Assembly: GCA_020633055.1 (NCBI GenBank)
Contig: JACKEJ010000022.1
Coordinates: 1-6,242, forward strand
DNA from: Sandaracinaceae bacterium
Lineage (GTDB): Bacteria > Myxococcota_A > Polyangia > Polyangiales > Houyiibacteriaceae
DNA: 6,242 nt
Reading direction: 5' to 3'
Below the pieces are notes generated by a model. The model did no database searches. It saw only the letters and a program-made list of their open reading frames with translations, and had not been told where the DNA came from. Every line of letters starts with the position of its first letter. Positions within the stretch are counted from its first letter, which is position 1. This document shows positions 1-6,184 of the stretch, piece after piece. Both the position numbers and the translations under genes were made by a program.

Positions 1-1
1 C

Positions 2-280
2 GCGCACCTAGGTCGCCGACCCGCACGCTTGAGCCAGGGGGAACGGCAGCGCGGCGCCGTCTGCCGCGCGCTGGCCACACGGCCTCCTTTGCTGTTGGCC
101 GACGAGCCCACCGGCAACCTGGACCCGACCAGCGCAGCCCACGTCGTGGACCTGTTGCTCGACGCCGCGCGCCAAGGAGGAGCCACCCTGCTCGTCGTCA
201 CGCACGACCGCACGCGTCTGGACCGCTTCGACCACGTGCTCGACCTCGGCGCGATCCAGGGCGCGGAGGCTGCGCGATGA
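2..280 (+). CDS. ABC transporter ATP-binding protein, LolD/MacB class (C-terminal part, 5' truncated by window edge)
   Basis: This is the last 92 residues of an ATPase that hydrolyses ATP on the cytoplasmic side to drive the permease encoded next. Reading from base 2, the sequence shows the ABC signature LSQGERQR, then Walker B with its catalytic Glu in LLLADEPTGNLD, then the H-loop in VVTHD. The TTG at base 29 is the Leu of the signature, not a start codon; the real start, Walker A and Q-loop lie off the left edge. DEPTGNLD is typical of the LolD/MacB/FtsE branch, which works with FtsX-like permeases, and such a permease follows directly. The stop codon overlaps the permease start (ATGA), so the two are translationally coupled. 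The ATPase class is certain. The transported substrate cannot be read from this piece. Confidence 0.93.
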   Translation, partial: AHLGRRPARLSQGERQRGAVCRALATRPPLLLADEPTGNLDPTSAAHVVDLLLDAARQGGATLLVVTHDRTRLDRFDHVLDLGAIQGAEAAR

Positions 281-1449
281 GCGGCCTCGTCCGTCTGGCC
301 GCGCGCTGGCTCGCCTTCCACCGCGGGCGCACGCTGCTGCTCGTCGGCTGCCTGGCGCTGGCGTTCCTGCTGCCGATCACCGTGAGCCGTCTCATGGCGG
401 CGCAGGGTGATCGGATGCGCGCGCGCGCCGTTGCCACCCCCTACGTCGTGGGTGCGCCCGGCAGCCGCTATGACCTGGTCGTCTCCAGCCTGTGGTTCCG
501 CGGGCGCACGCCGGGCAGCACGTCGATGCGCGAGATCGATCGCGTCGAAGGGGACGGCCGGGGCGTGGCCGTTCCGCTTCTCGTGCGGCACAGCGCGGGC
601 GGCCTGCCGCTCGTGGGCACGTCGTACGACTACTTCGAACGGCGCGGGCTGCACCCGGCCCAAGGGCGGCTGCCAGCCATCCTGGGCGAAGCGGTGCTGG
701 GTGCCACGGCGGCCGAGCGGAGCGGCGTCGGCGTGGATGGTCACGTGCTCACGGACGCCGACGGCCTGCTGGGGATGGGCATCGAGTACCCCGTGCGCCT
801 GCGCGTCGTGGGCGTCCTCGCGCCGAGCGGCTCGGCCGACGACGAGGCCGTGTTCACCGACCTGCAGACCACGTGGCTCGTCGAAGGGCTCCTGCACGGC
901 CACGCCGACGCCGCGCAGCAGGATCCGGCGCGCGTTCTCGGCCACGACGACCAGGGCGCGCCGCGCCTCGACAGCGGCATCGTGCAGTACACCGAGGTCA
1001 CCGCGGACAACCTCGACTCGTTCCACCTGCACGGCGAGCTGGCCGACATGCCGCTCACGGGCATCCTCGTGTGGCCGAACGACGAGCGTGGACGCACGAT
1101 CCTGCTCGGTCGCTACGGCGTGGCGAAGGACGCCCAGATGCTCCAACCCACCGAAGTCGTGGACGAGCTGCTCGGCTTCGTGGCGTCGCTCAAGCGCTTC
1201 TTCGATGCCCAGACGTGGCTCGTCGGCATCGCCACGGCACTGCTGCTGGTGCTCGTGGTGGCGCTCACGATCCGGACGCGCGAGCGCGAGCTGCTCACGT
1301 TGCGCCGCCTCGGCGTGTCGCGGGCGCGTGTGGCCGCGCTGCTCGGGATCGAGGTGGGTGTGGTGCTCGTGGCTGCGGCCGCGCTCGCGTCGGTGGCAGG
1401 ATGGGCGCTCGCGCGGGTCCTGGCCCGCGCGCTGGGCCTGCCGTCCTGA
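277..1449 (+). CDS. FtsX/MacB-like ABC transporter permease
   Basis: This is a 390-residue inner-membrane permease partnering the ATPase upstream. It has a membrane segment near residues 19-38, a large extracytoplasmic domain (about 40-310), a second segment at about 314-332, and the basic ERELLTLRRLGVSRARVAALLG coupling stretch typical of FtsX permeases, followed by one long hydrophobic segment (about 353-378). The periplasmic domain carries two HxH pairs, H207/H209 and H250/H252, which could bind metal. The ATG at 277 overlaps the ATPase stop and is preceded by GGAGG at 265-269. A canonical FtsX permease has a fourth segment at the C-terminus; here the protein ends at ALGLPS soon after the third. 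The following ZnuA-like lipoprotein suggests a metal-related transporter of the Zrg type rather than a lipoprotein or macrolide exporter. Family call is firm, substrate is inferred. Confidence 0.88.
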   Translation: MSGLVRLAARWLAFHRGRTLLLVGCLALAFLLPITVSRLMAAQGDRMRARAVATPYVVGAPGSRYDLVVSSLWFRGRTPGSTSMREIDRVEGDGRGVAVPLLVRHSAGGLPLVGTSYDYFERRGLHPAQGRLPAILGEAVLGATAAERSGVGVDGHVLTDADGLLGMGIEYPVRLRVVGVLAPSGSADDEAVFTDLQTTWLVEGLLHGHADAAQQDPARVLGHDDQGAPRLDSGIVQYTEVTADNLDSFHLHGELADMPLTGILVWPNDERGRTILLGRYGVAKDAQMLQPTEVVDELLGFVASLKRFFDAQTWLVGIATALLLVLVVALTIRTRERELLTLRRLGVSRARVAALLGIEVGVVLVAAAALASVAGWALARVLARALGLPS

Positions 1450-1466
1450 CGCCACCGGAGACTGCG

Positions 1467-2405
1467 ATGCGCCTCGCTTCGATCGTGCTGCTCGGCCTGG
1501 GCCTCCTGCTTGCCGGCTGCGGCGGCGAGACGTCGGCCCCCGGCCCCGCGGCACGCTCCGGCCCCCCCACGGTTGCCGCCACGTTCGAGCTCCTGCGCGT
1601 GATCGCGACGCGCCTGGGCGGCGACGACGTGCGCGTCATCGCGCCGCTGCCGGGTGACGAGGATCCCGCGTGGTGGCGGCCCACCGGGGAGGCCGTGTCC
1701 GCCCTGCAGCAGGCCGACGTGGTGCTCGCCAACGGCGCGGGCTACGAGCGCTGGCTCGACAAGGTGAGCCTCCCGCGCGCACGTCTCGTGAAGACGACGG
1801 CCCTGATCAAGGAGCCGCTGCGCAAGGTCAAGGACGCCACCGTCCACAGCCACGGCCCGGGCGGAGCGCACAGCCACGAGGGCCTGGACGGCTACACGTT
1901 CGTGGACCCGTCGCTCCTGCGCGAGCAGGCTGAAGCCGTGCGGCGCGCGCTGCGCGCCGTGCGGCCGGACGCTGCCGAGCGCATCGACGCGCGCGCCAAG
2001 GCGCTCGACGACGAGCTCGCGGCCACGGCGAAGGCCGCTGCCGCCGTGCGTAGGCTGAGCGCCGGCCAGGTCATCGTGACGGCGCACCCCGTCTACGGGT
2101 ACCTCGCCCGACGGCTGGGCTGGACCACCGTGGACCTCGCCTGGGTCCCCGAGAAGGCACCCGATGCCGCGGCACTCGACCAGCTGAAGGAACGCCTCGC
2201 GGGTCACGCAGCGTGGGTGCTGCTCTGGCCGTGGACGCCATCCGCGGAAACCACGGCGGCTGTCGAGGCGGCCACCGGACTCACCAGCGTGGTGTTGCCC
2301 ATCGGCGACGTGTCGCTCCCCAAGGACCGTGCCGCGGGGCGCGACGTGCTGGCCGCGTTCCGCGCGGGCCTCGAGCGTCTCGACGCCGCCCTTCGCGCGC
2401 AGTGA
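1467..2405 (+). CDS. ZnuA/TroA-like metal-binding lipoprotein (cluster A-I solute-binding fold)
   Basis: This 312-residue protein starts with a lipoprotein signal (hydrophobic residues 3-16, lipobox LAGC, lipidated Cys18). The ATG at 1467 is chosen because the signal begins there and GGAG (1457-1460) lies 6 nt upstream; the frame stays open far upstream only as a shadow of the permease. ZnuA-family landmarks follow in order: LPGDEDPAWWRP (61-72), the ADVVLANGAGYERWL stretch (83-97), a His-rich loop HSHGPGGAHSH (127-137), FVDPSLL, a coiled-coil-like linking helix (about 150-195), and VTAHPVYGYLARRLG (204-218). H207 matches the third classical metal His. The first two classical His sites appear replaced, so zinc may be held by the loop instead. 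Probably an envelope-anchored zinc-binding partner of the preceding ATPase and permease. Family likely; metal identity inferred. Confidence 0.85.
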   Translation: MRLASIVLLGLGLLLAGCGGETSAPGPAARSGPPTVAATFELLRVIATRLGGDDVRVIAPLPGDEDPAWWRPTGEAVSALQQADVVLANGAGYERWLDKVSLPRARLVKTTALIKEPLRKVKDATVHSHGPGGAHSHEGLDGYTFVDPSLLREQAEAVRRALRAVRPDAAERIDARAKALDDELAATAKAAAAVRRLSAGQVIVTAHPVYGYLARRLGWTTVDLAWVPEKAPDAAALDQLKERLAGHAAWVLLWPWTPSAETTAAVEAATGLTSVVLPIGDVSLPKDRAAGRDVLAAFRAGLERLDAALRAQ

Positions 2406-2451
2406 GCGGGAGCCGACGCCGCGTCCGGCGCCGGCCCCCTCGTCCACGGCC
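2406..2451. other. Convergent intergenic gap, no clear terminator
   Basis: These 46 nt separate the stop codons of the lipoprotein gene (+) and the hydroxylase gene (-). They contain a short self-complementary CCGGCGCCGG but no T-run on either strand, so a classical intrinsic terminator is not supported. Transcripts from the two operons may overlap or end by Rho. Confidence 0.5.
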
Positions 2452-3237
2452 TCACAGGATGGATCGCGTGACCACCGCGCGACGGCGGGGCGTGCGCACC
2501 TCGACGTCCGCCGCGGCGCCCGGGCGCGTCACGTCCAGGCCCACGAGCATCTCGGGGATGCGCGCCGACGCGCCGCGGTAGAAGCCCACGGTGCCCTCGT
2601 AGCGCGCCGGGTTGCGGAACGTGCCGAAGAGCATGTCCACGAGCGGCAGGTCGCTGTAGTTCCAGCGATGCACACCGTGGTGGACCTGGTGGCTCTCGGG
2701 GCGCTGGATGATGTAGCCCAGCCAGCGGGGGGTACGGATGTTGGCGTGCTGGAACACGGCGTTGAACGCCACGAACGCACCCGCAATCGCACCGGCCTCG
2801 GGTGTGAGGCCCAGCAGCGGGAAGAACACGATGCTGGCGATCGTGACGAACGCCGCCGCATCGAGCGGGTGGATGTAGTTGGCACCGAAGGCATCGTTGG
2901 CCTCGGCGCTGTGGTGCATCTGGTGGATGCGCCACAGGCGATCGGACCGGTGCACCAGCCGGTGGTAGCCGTAGTGGAACAGCTCGTACACGAGGATGCC
3001 CGCGGCTGCTCCACCCCAGGTGCCGAGCACGCTGCCGTCGAGCAGCGCCACGCCAGCGAGACGTTCGCCCCAGAACACGGCCACGGCCGTGGCCCAGAAG
3101 AACGTGAACACGGTCACGAGAGACGCCCGCAGGCGCCACCACCGCGTGGTCTCGAAGCGACGACCGCGCACCGCGAGGTCGAGGAGAAGGAAGGCGGGGA
3201 GGCTCCAGAAGGCCACCCCGTTGGCAAGGTCGATCAT
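2452..3237 (-). CDS. Membrane-bound di-iron hydroxylase, sterol desaturase/fatty acid hydroxylase family
   Basis: This 261-residue integral membrane protein has the histidine clusters that bind the di-iron centre in this superfamily: HYGYH (88-92), HQMHH (105-109) and HQVHH (183-187), with further His at 164 (FQHAN) and 190. Hydrophobic segments lie at about 4-23, 40-57, 71-88 and 130-164, placing the His boxes on the cytoplasmic face. Such enzymes use O2 and electrons to hydroxylate or desaturate sterols, fatty acids, carotenoids or alkyl lipids; the sequence does not say which. The start at 3237 (MIDLANGVAF) is preferred over an upstream ATG at 3372 because GGAG (3246-3249) lies 8 nt upstream and the 45-residue extension is Arg/Pro-rich and unlike the family. 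It follows a tetR gene on the same strand after a 224-nt gap, which may hold its promoter. Confidence 0.9.
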   Translation of the reverse strand: MIDLANGVAFWSLPAFLLLDLAVRGRRFETTRWWRLRASLVTVFTFFWATAVAVFWGERLAGVALLDGSVLGTWGGAAAGILVYELFHYGYHRLVHRSDRLWRIHQMHHSAEANDAFGANYIHPLDAAAFVTIASIVFFPLLGLTPEAGAIAGAFVAFNAVFQHANIRTPRWLGYIIQRPESHQVHHGVHRWNYSDLPLVDMLFGTFRNPARYEGTVGFYRGASARIPEMLVGLDVTRPGAAADVEVRTPRRRAVVTRSIL

Positions 3238-3354
3238 CGTCGGGTCTCCGAAGGGCCGGACTCGTCCGGCTGCCGGCGCATGTCGCGCACGAAGGAGAGA
3301 CGCGAAGCGACGTCGAAAGAGGACAAACTCGGGGTTCCGCGGCGGTGGACTCGT

Positions 3355-3385
3355 GGTCAAGTGCACGCGCACCTCGGGTCAAGTG
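3355..3385. promoter_or_regulatory. Direct repeat GGTCAAGTG x2, candidate operator/activator sites
   Basis: Two identical 9-mers, GGTCAAGTG, start at 3355 and 3377, exactly 22 bp apart, so they face the same side of the helix. Read on the - strand each is CACTTGACC, containing a -35-like TTGACC, but no convincing -10 lies 16-18 nt downstream of either. Between them is a short symmetric GTGCACGCGCAC. They lie 118-148 bp upstream of the hydroxylase start and are candidate protein-binding sites. The function is inferred from position and repetition only. Confidence 0.35.
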
Positions 3386-3395
3386 GCGCGGCGCA

Positions 3396-3415
3396 GGGCC
3401 CGGAAGCCAGGGCCC
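3396..3415. repeat. GGGCCC pair, potential stem-loop
   Basis: GGGCCC occurs at 3396-3401 and 3410-3415, separated by 8 nt. Each copy is self-complementary, so the two can pair as a GC-only stem. It lies 46 nt beyond the tetR stop and could weakly end tetR transcription, but there is no T-run after it. Confidence 0.35.
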
Positions 3416-3437
3416 GAGGGCCGCTTGACGCGATCGA

Positions 3438-3451
3438 GGGACCGCGGTCCC
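3438..3451. promoter_or_regulatory. 14-bp perfect palindrome GGGACCGCGGTCCC, possible TetR operator
   Basis: GGGACCGCGGTCCC is a perfect 14-bp palindrome beginning 10 bp past the tetR stop codon and about 200 bp upstream of the hydroxylase start. TetR-family dimers usually bind palindromes of about this length. In such GC-rich DNA a palindrome of this size can occur by chance, and its distance from the hydroxylase start is long for simple repression. Confidence 0.3.
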
Positions 3452-3461
3452 AGGTGCGTGT

Positions 3462-4076
3462 TCAGGCCGGCAGCTGGGCGGCGAGCAGCTGCTCGGCAAC
3501 GACCTTGGCCGACTTGGCCACCGAGTCGTCGCCCGTGACGAGGCGGTACGTGACCGCGCCCTCCAGCAGCAGGACCCAGGATGTGGCCAGCGCGGCCGGG
3601 TCCTCGACGCCCGCCGCCTCCGCCATCAGCCGGATCTGCTCTTCCATGGAGGCGAAGTGCTGGGCCGCGGCCTTGTGGACCGGATCCTGGCGCGACGGGA
3701 ACTCGGCGCTCGCGGCGATGAACAGACAGCCGCGGTAGCGAGGGTCGTTGAACCAGTCGTCCATCACGTCGAAGATCGCGAGCAACAGCGCGCGCGGGTC
3801 GTAGCCAGCACGCGCGCGAACGGCGCGCTCGAAGGCCTCGCGCTCCCACACGTCCCGGACCTTCACGCACTCGAGGACGAGATCCTCGCGGCTCGGGAAG
3901 TGGTTGTAGAAGGTCGTCTTGGTGACGCCGACCTCCGCGAGGATGCGATCGAGGCCGACAGCGTGGAACCCGTTGCCGTAGAAGAGGTCGAGCGCTACGT
4001 GCAGGATGCGCTCGCGGGTGTCGCGCGGCTCCGCGCCACGACCAAAGAGCTCGACAGCGGTCGGCACCTTTCCCAT
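3462..4076 (-). CDS. TetR/AcrR family transcriptional regulator
   Basis: This is a 204-residue DNA-binding regulator. The N-terminal TetR domain spans about residues 20-68: RERILHVALDLFYGNGF forms helix 1, and the helix-turn-helix follows in GLDRILAEVGVTKTTFYNHF (41-60), then SREDLVLE. The rest is a helical ligand-binding and dimerisation domain with RGCLFIAASAEFP (115-127), a stretch typical of AcrR-like members, including Cys117. The effector is unknown. The length is normal for the family. The ATG at 4076 is chosen because the protein starts cleanly there; the only SD-like sequence is a G-run touching the ATG, so a leaderless message or a GTG start at codon 4 cannot be excluded. The hydroxylase gene lies 224 nt downstream in the same direction and is the likeliest target besides tetR itself. 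A group II intron lies 93 nt upstream. Confidence 0.93.
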   Translation of the reverse strand: MGKVPTAVELFGRGAEPRDTRERILHVALDLFYGNGFHAVGLDRILAEVGVTKTTFYNHFPSREDLVLECVKVRDVWEREAFERAVRARAGYDPRALLLAIFDVMDDWFNDPRYRGCLFIAASAEFPSRQDPVHKAAAQHFASMEEQIRLMAEAAGVEDPAALATSWVLLLEGAVTYRLVTGDDSVAKSAKVVAEQLLAAQLPA

Positions 4077-4082
4077 CCCCCC

Positions 4083-4111
4083 ATCACACCCGGCAGCACC
4101 TCACGGGGCAA
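4083..4111 (-). promoter_or_regulatory. Possible tetR promoter giving a leaderless transcript
   Basis: On the - strand, TTGCCC (4111-4106) is followed after 17 nt by TGTGAT (4088-4083), a 4/6 match to the -10 box. Transcription would start at about the A of the tetR ATG, which fits the lack of a properly spaced SD. Both boxes are imperfect, so this is only a suggestion. Confidence 0.25.
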
Positions 4112-4169
4112 GCAGGGCGCGGGGGCCGAGCGGGAGCGGCTCTCTGGAGTCTGACGACTGCGGCTGGGT

Positions 4170-4209
4170 GTCGCGGTAGGGACTCCGGTTGCCCGGAGCC
4201 CCCCGCACA
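4170..4209 (-). ncRNA. Group II intron domain VI with branch-point A
   Basis: A 10-bp upper stem (4202-4193 with 4188-4179) is closed by a GCAA tetraloop (GNRA type). The lower stem pairs GTGCGG (4208-4203) with CCGCGAC (4176-4170), leaving one bulged base. T4178/A4177 are unpaired between the stems; A4177 is the presumed branch-point nucleotide that attacks the 5' splice site. Confidence 0.8.
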
Positions 4210-4242
4210 GATCCCGGCGTGCGGCACTACCGCACCGGGCTC
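4210..4242 (-). ncRNA. Group II intron domain V (catalytic hairpin)
   Basis: This 33-nt hairpin begins GAGCCCGG and ends CCGGGATC on the - strand. The catalytic AGC triad is at 4241-4239. The lower helix has one G/A mismatch, the upper helix is GCGG/CCGC, and between them on the 3' side is the two-base AC bulge (4220-4219) that binds metal in this domain. The loop (TAGTG) is five bases rather than the usual GNRA tetraloop and includes the maturase stop codon. Confidence 0.85.
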
Positions 4243-5726
4243 CTGCCTTGAGTGGTAACGCACAAGCGTTCGTACGGGTAGGGGTGTCGCTGTTCGGGGT
4301 ACGGGAGGAAGCGCTTTGCGAGGGTGTCCATGCGTTCCCAGGTCACGTAGCCCCTTTGGCTGCGGCGACGTAGCCGGAGCCGCCATCGGCGGATCAGGTC
4401 GTCGCGCAGGGCCCAGAGGGTCGCCAGGTTGCCCGGTACGGCGTGGTACTGCTCGTAGCCCCTCCACGAGGCCATCAGCCAGGCACCCACGTCCCGGATC
4501 GGGTCGTGCGTGCGGCGTCGGAGCTCGTCGTGGATCTTGCGGGCGTACGCCCGGAGCCGCGAGCGTGTGGTGCGGCGCAGGACATGGAACCAGCCCTCTC
4601 GCGTCCTCGCGCAGATGTGGGTGAACCCCAGGAAGTCGAAACTCTCCGGCTTCCCTTGGCCGTGTCGTTGCCGGTTCGTCGCGGCGAACCGCCCGAACTC
4701 GATCATCCGCGTCTTGTCGGTGTTCAGCTCCAGGCCGAACTGGCGAAAGCGTTCCACCAGCGCTTCCCGAAACCGTTCGCCGTCCGCCGCGTACTGGAAG
4801 CCCATCACGATGTCGTCCGCGTACCGCACGATGATCACGTCACCCTGCGCGTGCCGCTGTCGCCATTGATGCGCCCACAGATCGAACACGTAGTGGAGAT
4901 AGATGTTCGCCAGCAGGGGGCTGATGCTGCCACCCTGCGGAGAGCCCTTCTCCGCTTGAACCCACTCGCCATCCTCCATCACGCCCGCTGCCAGCCACTT
5001 CTTGACATGGCGTAGGACGCGCTCGTCCGCGATGCGGTGCTCGAGGAACTTCACCAGCCAGCCGTGGTCGATGGCATCGAAGAACCCACGGATGTCGGCA
5101 TCGAGCACCCAGTTCACCTTCCGCCGCGTGATGCCCACCGTCACCGCGTCCAGCGCGTCGTGCTGCTTGCGGCCCGGTCGGAACCCGTACGAGAATCCCA
5201 GGAAATCCACCTCGTACACCGCCCCTACCACCGCCGCCGCCGAGCGTTGGACGATCTTGTCCTCCAACACGGGCTTGCCGATCGGGCGCTGACGCCCGTC
5301 CGCTTTCGGGATGTAGGTGCGTTCCACGGGGCGGGCCCGGTACCCCCCTCGCTGGAGGCGTCCGGCGAGGTCCTGGAGGTTGGCCTCCAGCTCCTTCCCG
5401 TAGTCCTCCCACGTCACCCGATCGACGCCCGGTGCGCTCTTGCGGTTGAGGCTGAAGTAGGCCTCCCGAAGTCGGTCGGTGTCGTAGACGTGATGCCAGA
5501 GGGTCGTGAACCGTTGCGTCTTGTCCCGTTCTGCTGCTTGTCGTATCCGGTCCAGCGCCTGTTGCAGGGAGGCCCGTCGCTGCGTCCGGTCCCTGGTACG
5601 CCTGGGCGGATTCCTCTTGGCCGACCCCCTTCCCTCCCCCCGCTCCGCAGGTCGCGGCGCACCGCCACCCTTGTTCGCAGGGTTCCCCGGTACTACGGGG
5701 TCGTCCGACTTCCCACGCCCGTTCAT
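4227..5726 (-). CDS. ltrA: Group II intron reverse transcriptase/maturase
   Basis: This 499-residue intron-encoded protein binds its intron RNA to aid splicing and copies it into DNA during retrohoming. A basic, disordered N-terminus (1-55) precedes the RT domain: YIPKADGRQRPIG (138-150), DFLGFSYGFRPGR (174-186), motif A DADIRGFFDAID (209-220, catalytic Asp211), GSPQGGSISPLLANIYL (261-277), the active site YADD (302-305) and LGLELN-like motif 6 (331-335), then DFLGFTH (364-370). The basic maturase (X/thumb) region covers about 380-470. No HNH endonuclease domain follows. The ATG at 5726 has GAGAGGGG upstream (5744-5737). The ORF lies in domain IV but its last codons run into domain V. No frameshift or lost catalytic residue is seen, so it is probably active. 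ltrA is used as the generic family symbol. Confidence 0.97.
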   Translation of the reverse strand: MNGRGKSDDPVVPGNPANKGGGAPRPAERGEGRGSAKRNPPRRTRDRTQRRASLQQALDRIRQAAERDKTQRFTTLWHHVYDTDRLREAYFSLNRKSAPGVDRVTWEDYGKELEANLQDLAGRLQRGGYRARPVERTYIPKADGRQRPIGKPVLEDKIVQRSAAAVVGAVYEVDFLGFSYGFRPGRKQHDALDAVTVGITRRKVNWVLDADIRGFFDAIDHGWLVKFLEHRIADERVLRHVKKWLAAGVMEDGEWVQAEKGSPQGGSISPLLANIYLHYVFDLWAHQWRQRHAQGDVIIVRYADDIVMGFQYAADGERFREALVERFRQFGLELNTDKTRMIEFGRFAATNRQRHGQGKPESFDFLGFTHICARTREGWFHVLRRTTRSRLRAYARKIHDELRRRTHDPIRDVGAWLMASWRGYEQYHAVPGNLATLWALRDDLIRRWRLRLRRRSQRGYVTWERMDTLAKRFLPYPEQRHPYPYERLCVTTQGRSPVR

Positions 5727-5986
5727 CGCCGCAGTACCCCTCTCGGGTTCACGGCGCGGACCGGGTCACCATCTCGACCCGGTCGGGCGTGGGATCTCCC
5801 GCATCCCGTGTGAAGAGCTTCCGTACATGCTCGGGTTCTCAGACCGCGCGGGGTCGGAGCGGTCCTGGCCATGACGGCCCGCCCCGTGTTGCCTTCCGCT
5901 CTCCGTACGGCGTGGGCACCCTCGAACTTCATTCCCATTTCGCGGCTCGACGTCCGGCCTGCACGTACCCCTGTCAACGCTTCACC

Positions 5987-5992
5987 CCCACC
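5987..5992 (-). other. Candidate EBS1 (exon-binding site 1) of the intron
   Basis: GGTGGG on the - strand is complementary to the 5' exon end TCCACC (6214-6209), with a single G-U pair at the outer position. Its distance from the intron 5' end is usual for EBS1. The surrounding G-rich run allows shifted pairings, so the exact register is uncertain. Confidence 0.55.
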
Positions 5993-6095
5993 CTCGCGGG
6001 TCGAGGCGCATGACTCGGGGCCGGCGTGGGTGGCTAGCCCTTCGCCGTAGGACTCTTGCATTCCTTGCTCCTCACCGGTTCAACGGCGCTTTCAC

Positions 6096-6184
6096 GGAGC
6101 CAGGGATTTCTTCCGCGAATCGCTGGCCACCGTCCCGCATGCGCACGCTCACCGCGGCGATTCGCGGAAGAATTCCCGGGCTCC
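6096..6184. repeat. 28-bp near-perfect inverted repeat inside intron domain I
   Basis: Arms 6096-6123 and 6157-6184 match as an inverted repeat at 26 of 28 positions, with a 33-nt spacer. In the intron RNA they would form a very long, stable hairpin beginning about 24 nt after the 5' splice site. The inner 16 bp of the stem (TTCCGCGAATCGC side) are perfect. It could be a domain I helix or an insertion into one. Confidence 0.85.

Noticed and set aside
29..31. TTG at 29 as the ATPase start
   Set aside because: It encodes the Leu of the ABC signature LSQGE, and the frame is open to the window edge.
492..1466. Upstream extension of the lipoprotein frame
   Set aside because: This is a third-position-GC shadow of the permease gene. 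The lipoprotein signal peptide begins at 1467.
2412..2433. GC-rich symmetry between the convergent genes as a bidirectional terminator
   Set aside because: The best pairing leaves too small a loop and no T-run follows on either strand.
3238..3372. N-terminal extension of the hydroxylase to the ATG at 3372
   Set aside because: The 45 extra residues are Arg/Pro-rich without family similarity, and a spaced GGAG precedes the inner ATG at 3237.
4084..4467. 127-codon open frame on the - strand overlapping the maturase C-terminus, domains V-VI and the 3' flank
   Set aside because: It overlaps the clear maturase in another frame and crosses the intron end, with Pro/Arg-rich composition typical of a shadow.
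5723..6061. Open frame of 112 codons on the - strand starting MQESYGEGLATHAGPESC
   Set aside because: It lies wholly in intron domains I-III. Proteins like it are widely predicted from group II introns because the RNA is conserved, so it reflects ribozyme sequence rather than a gene.
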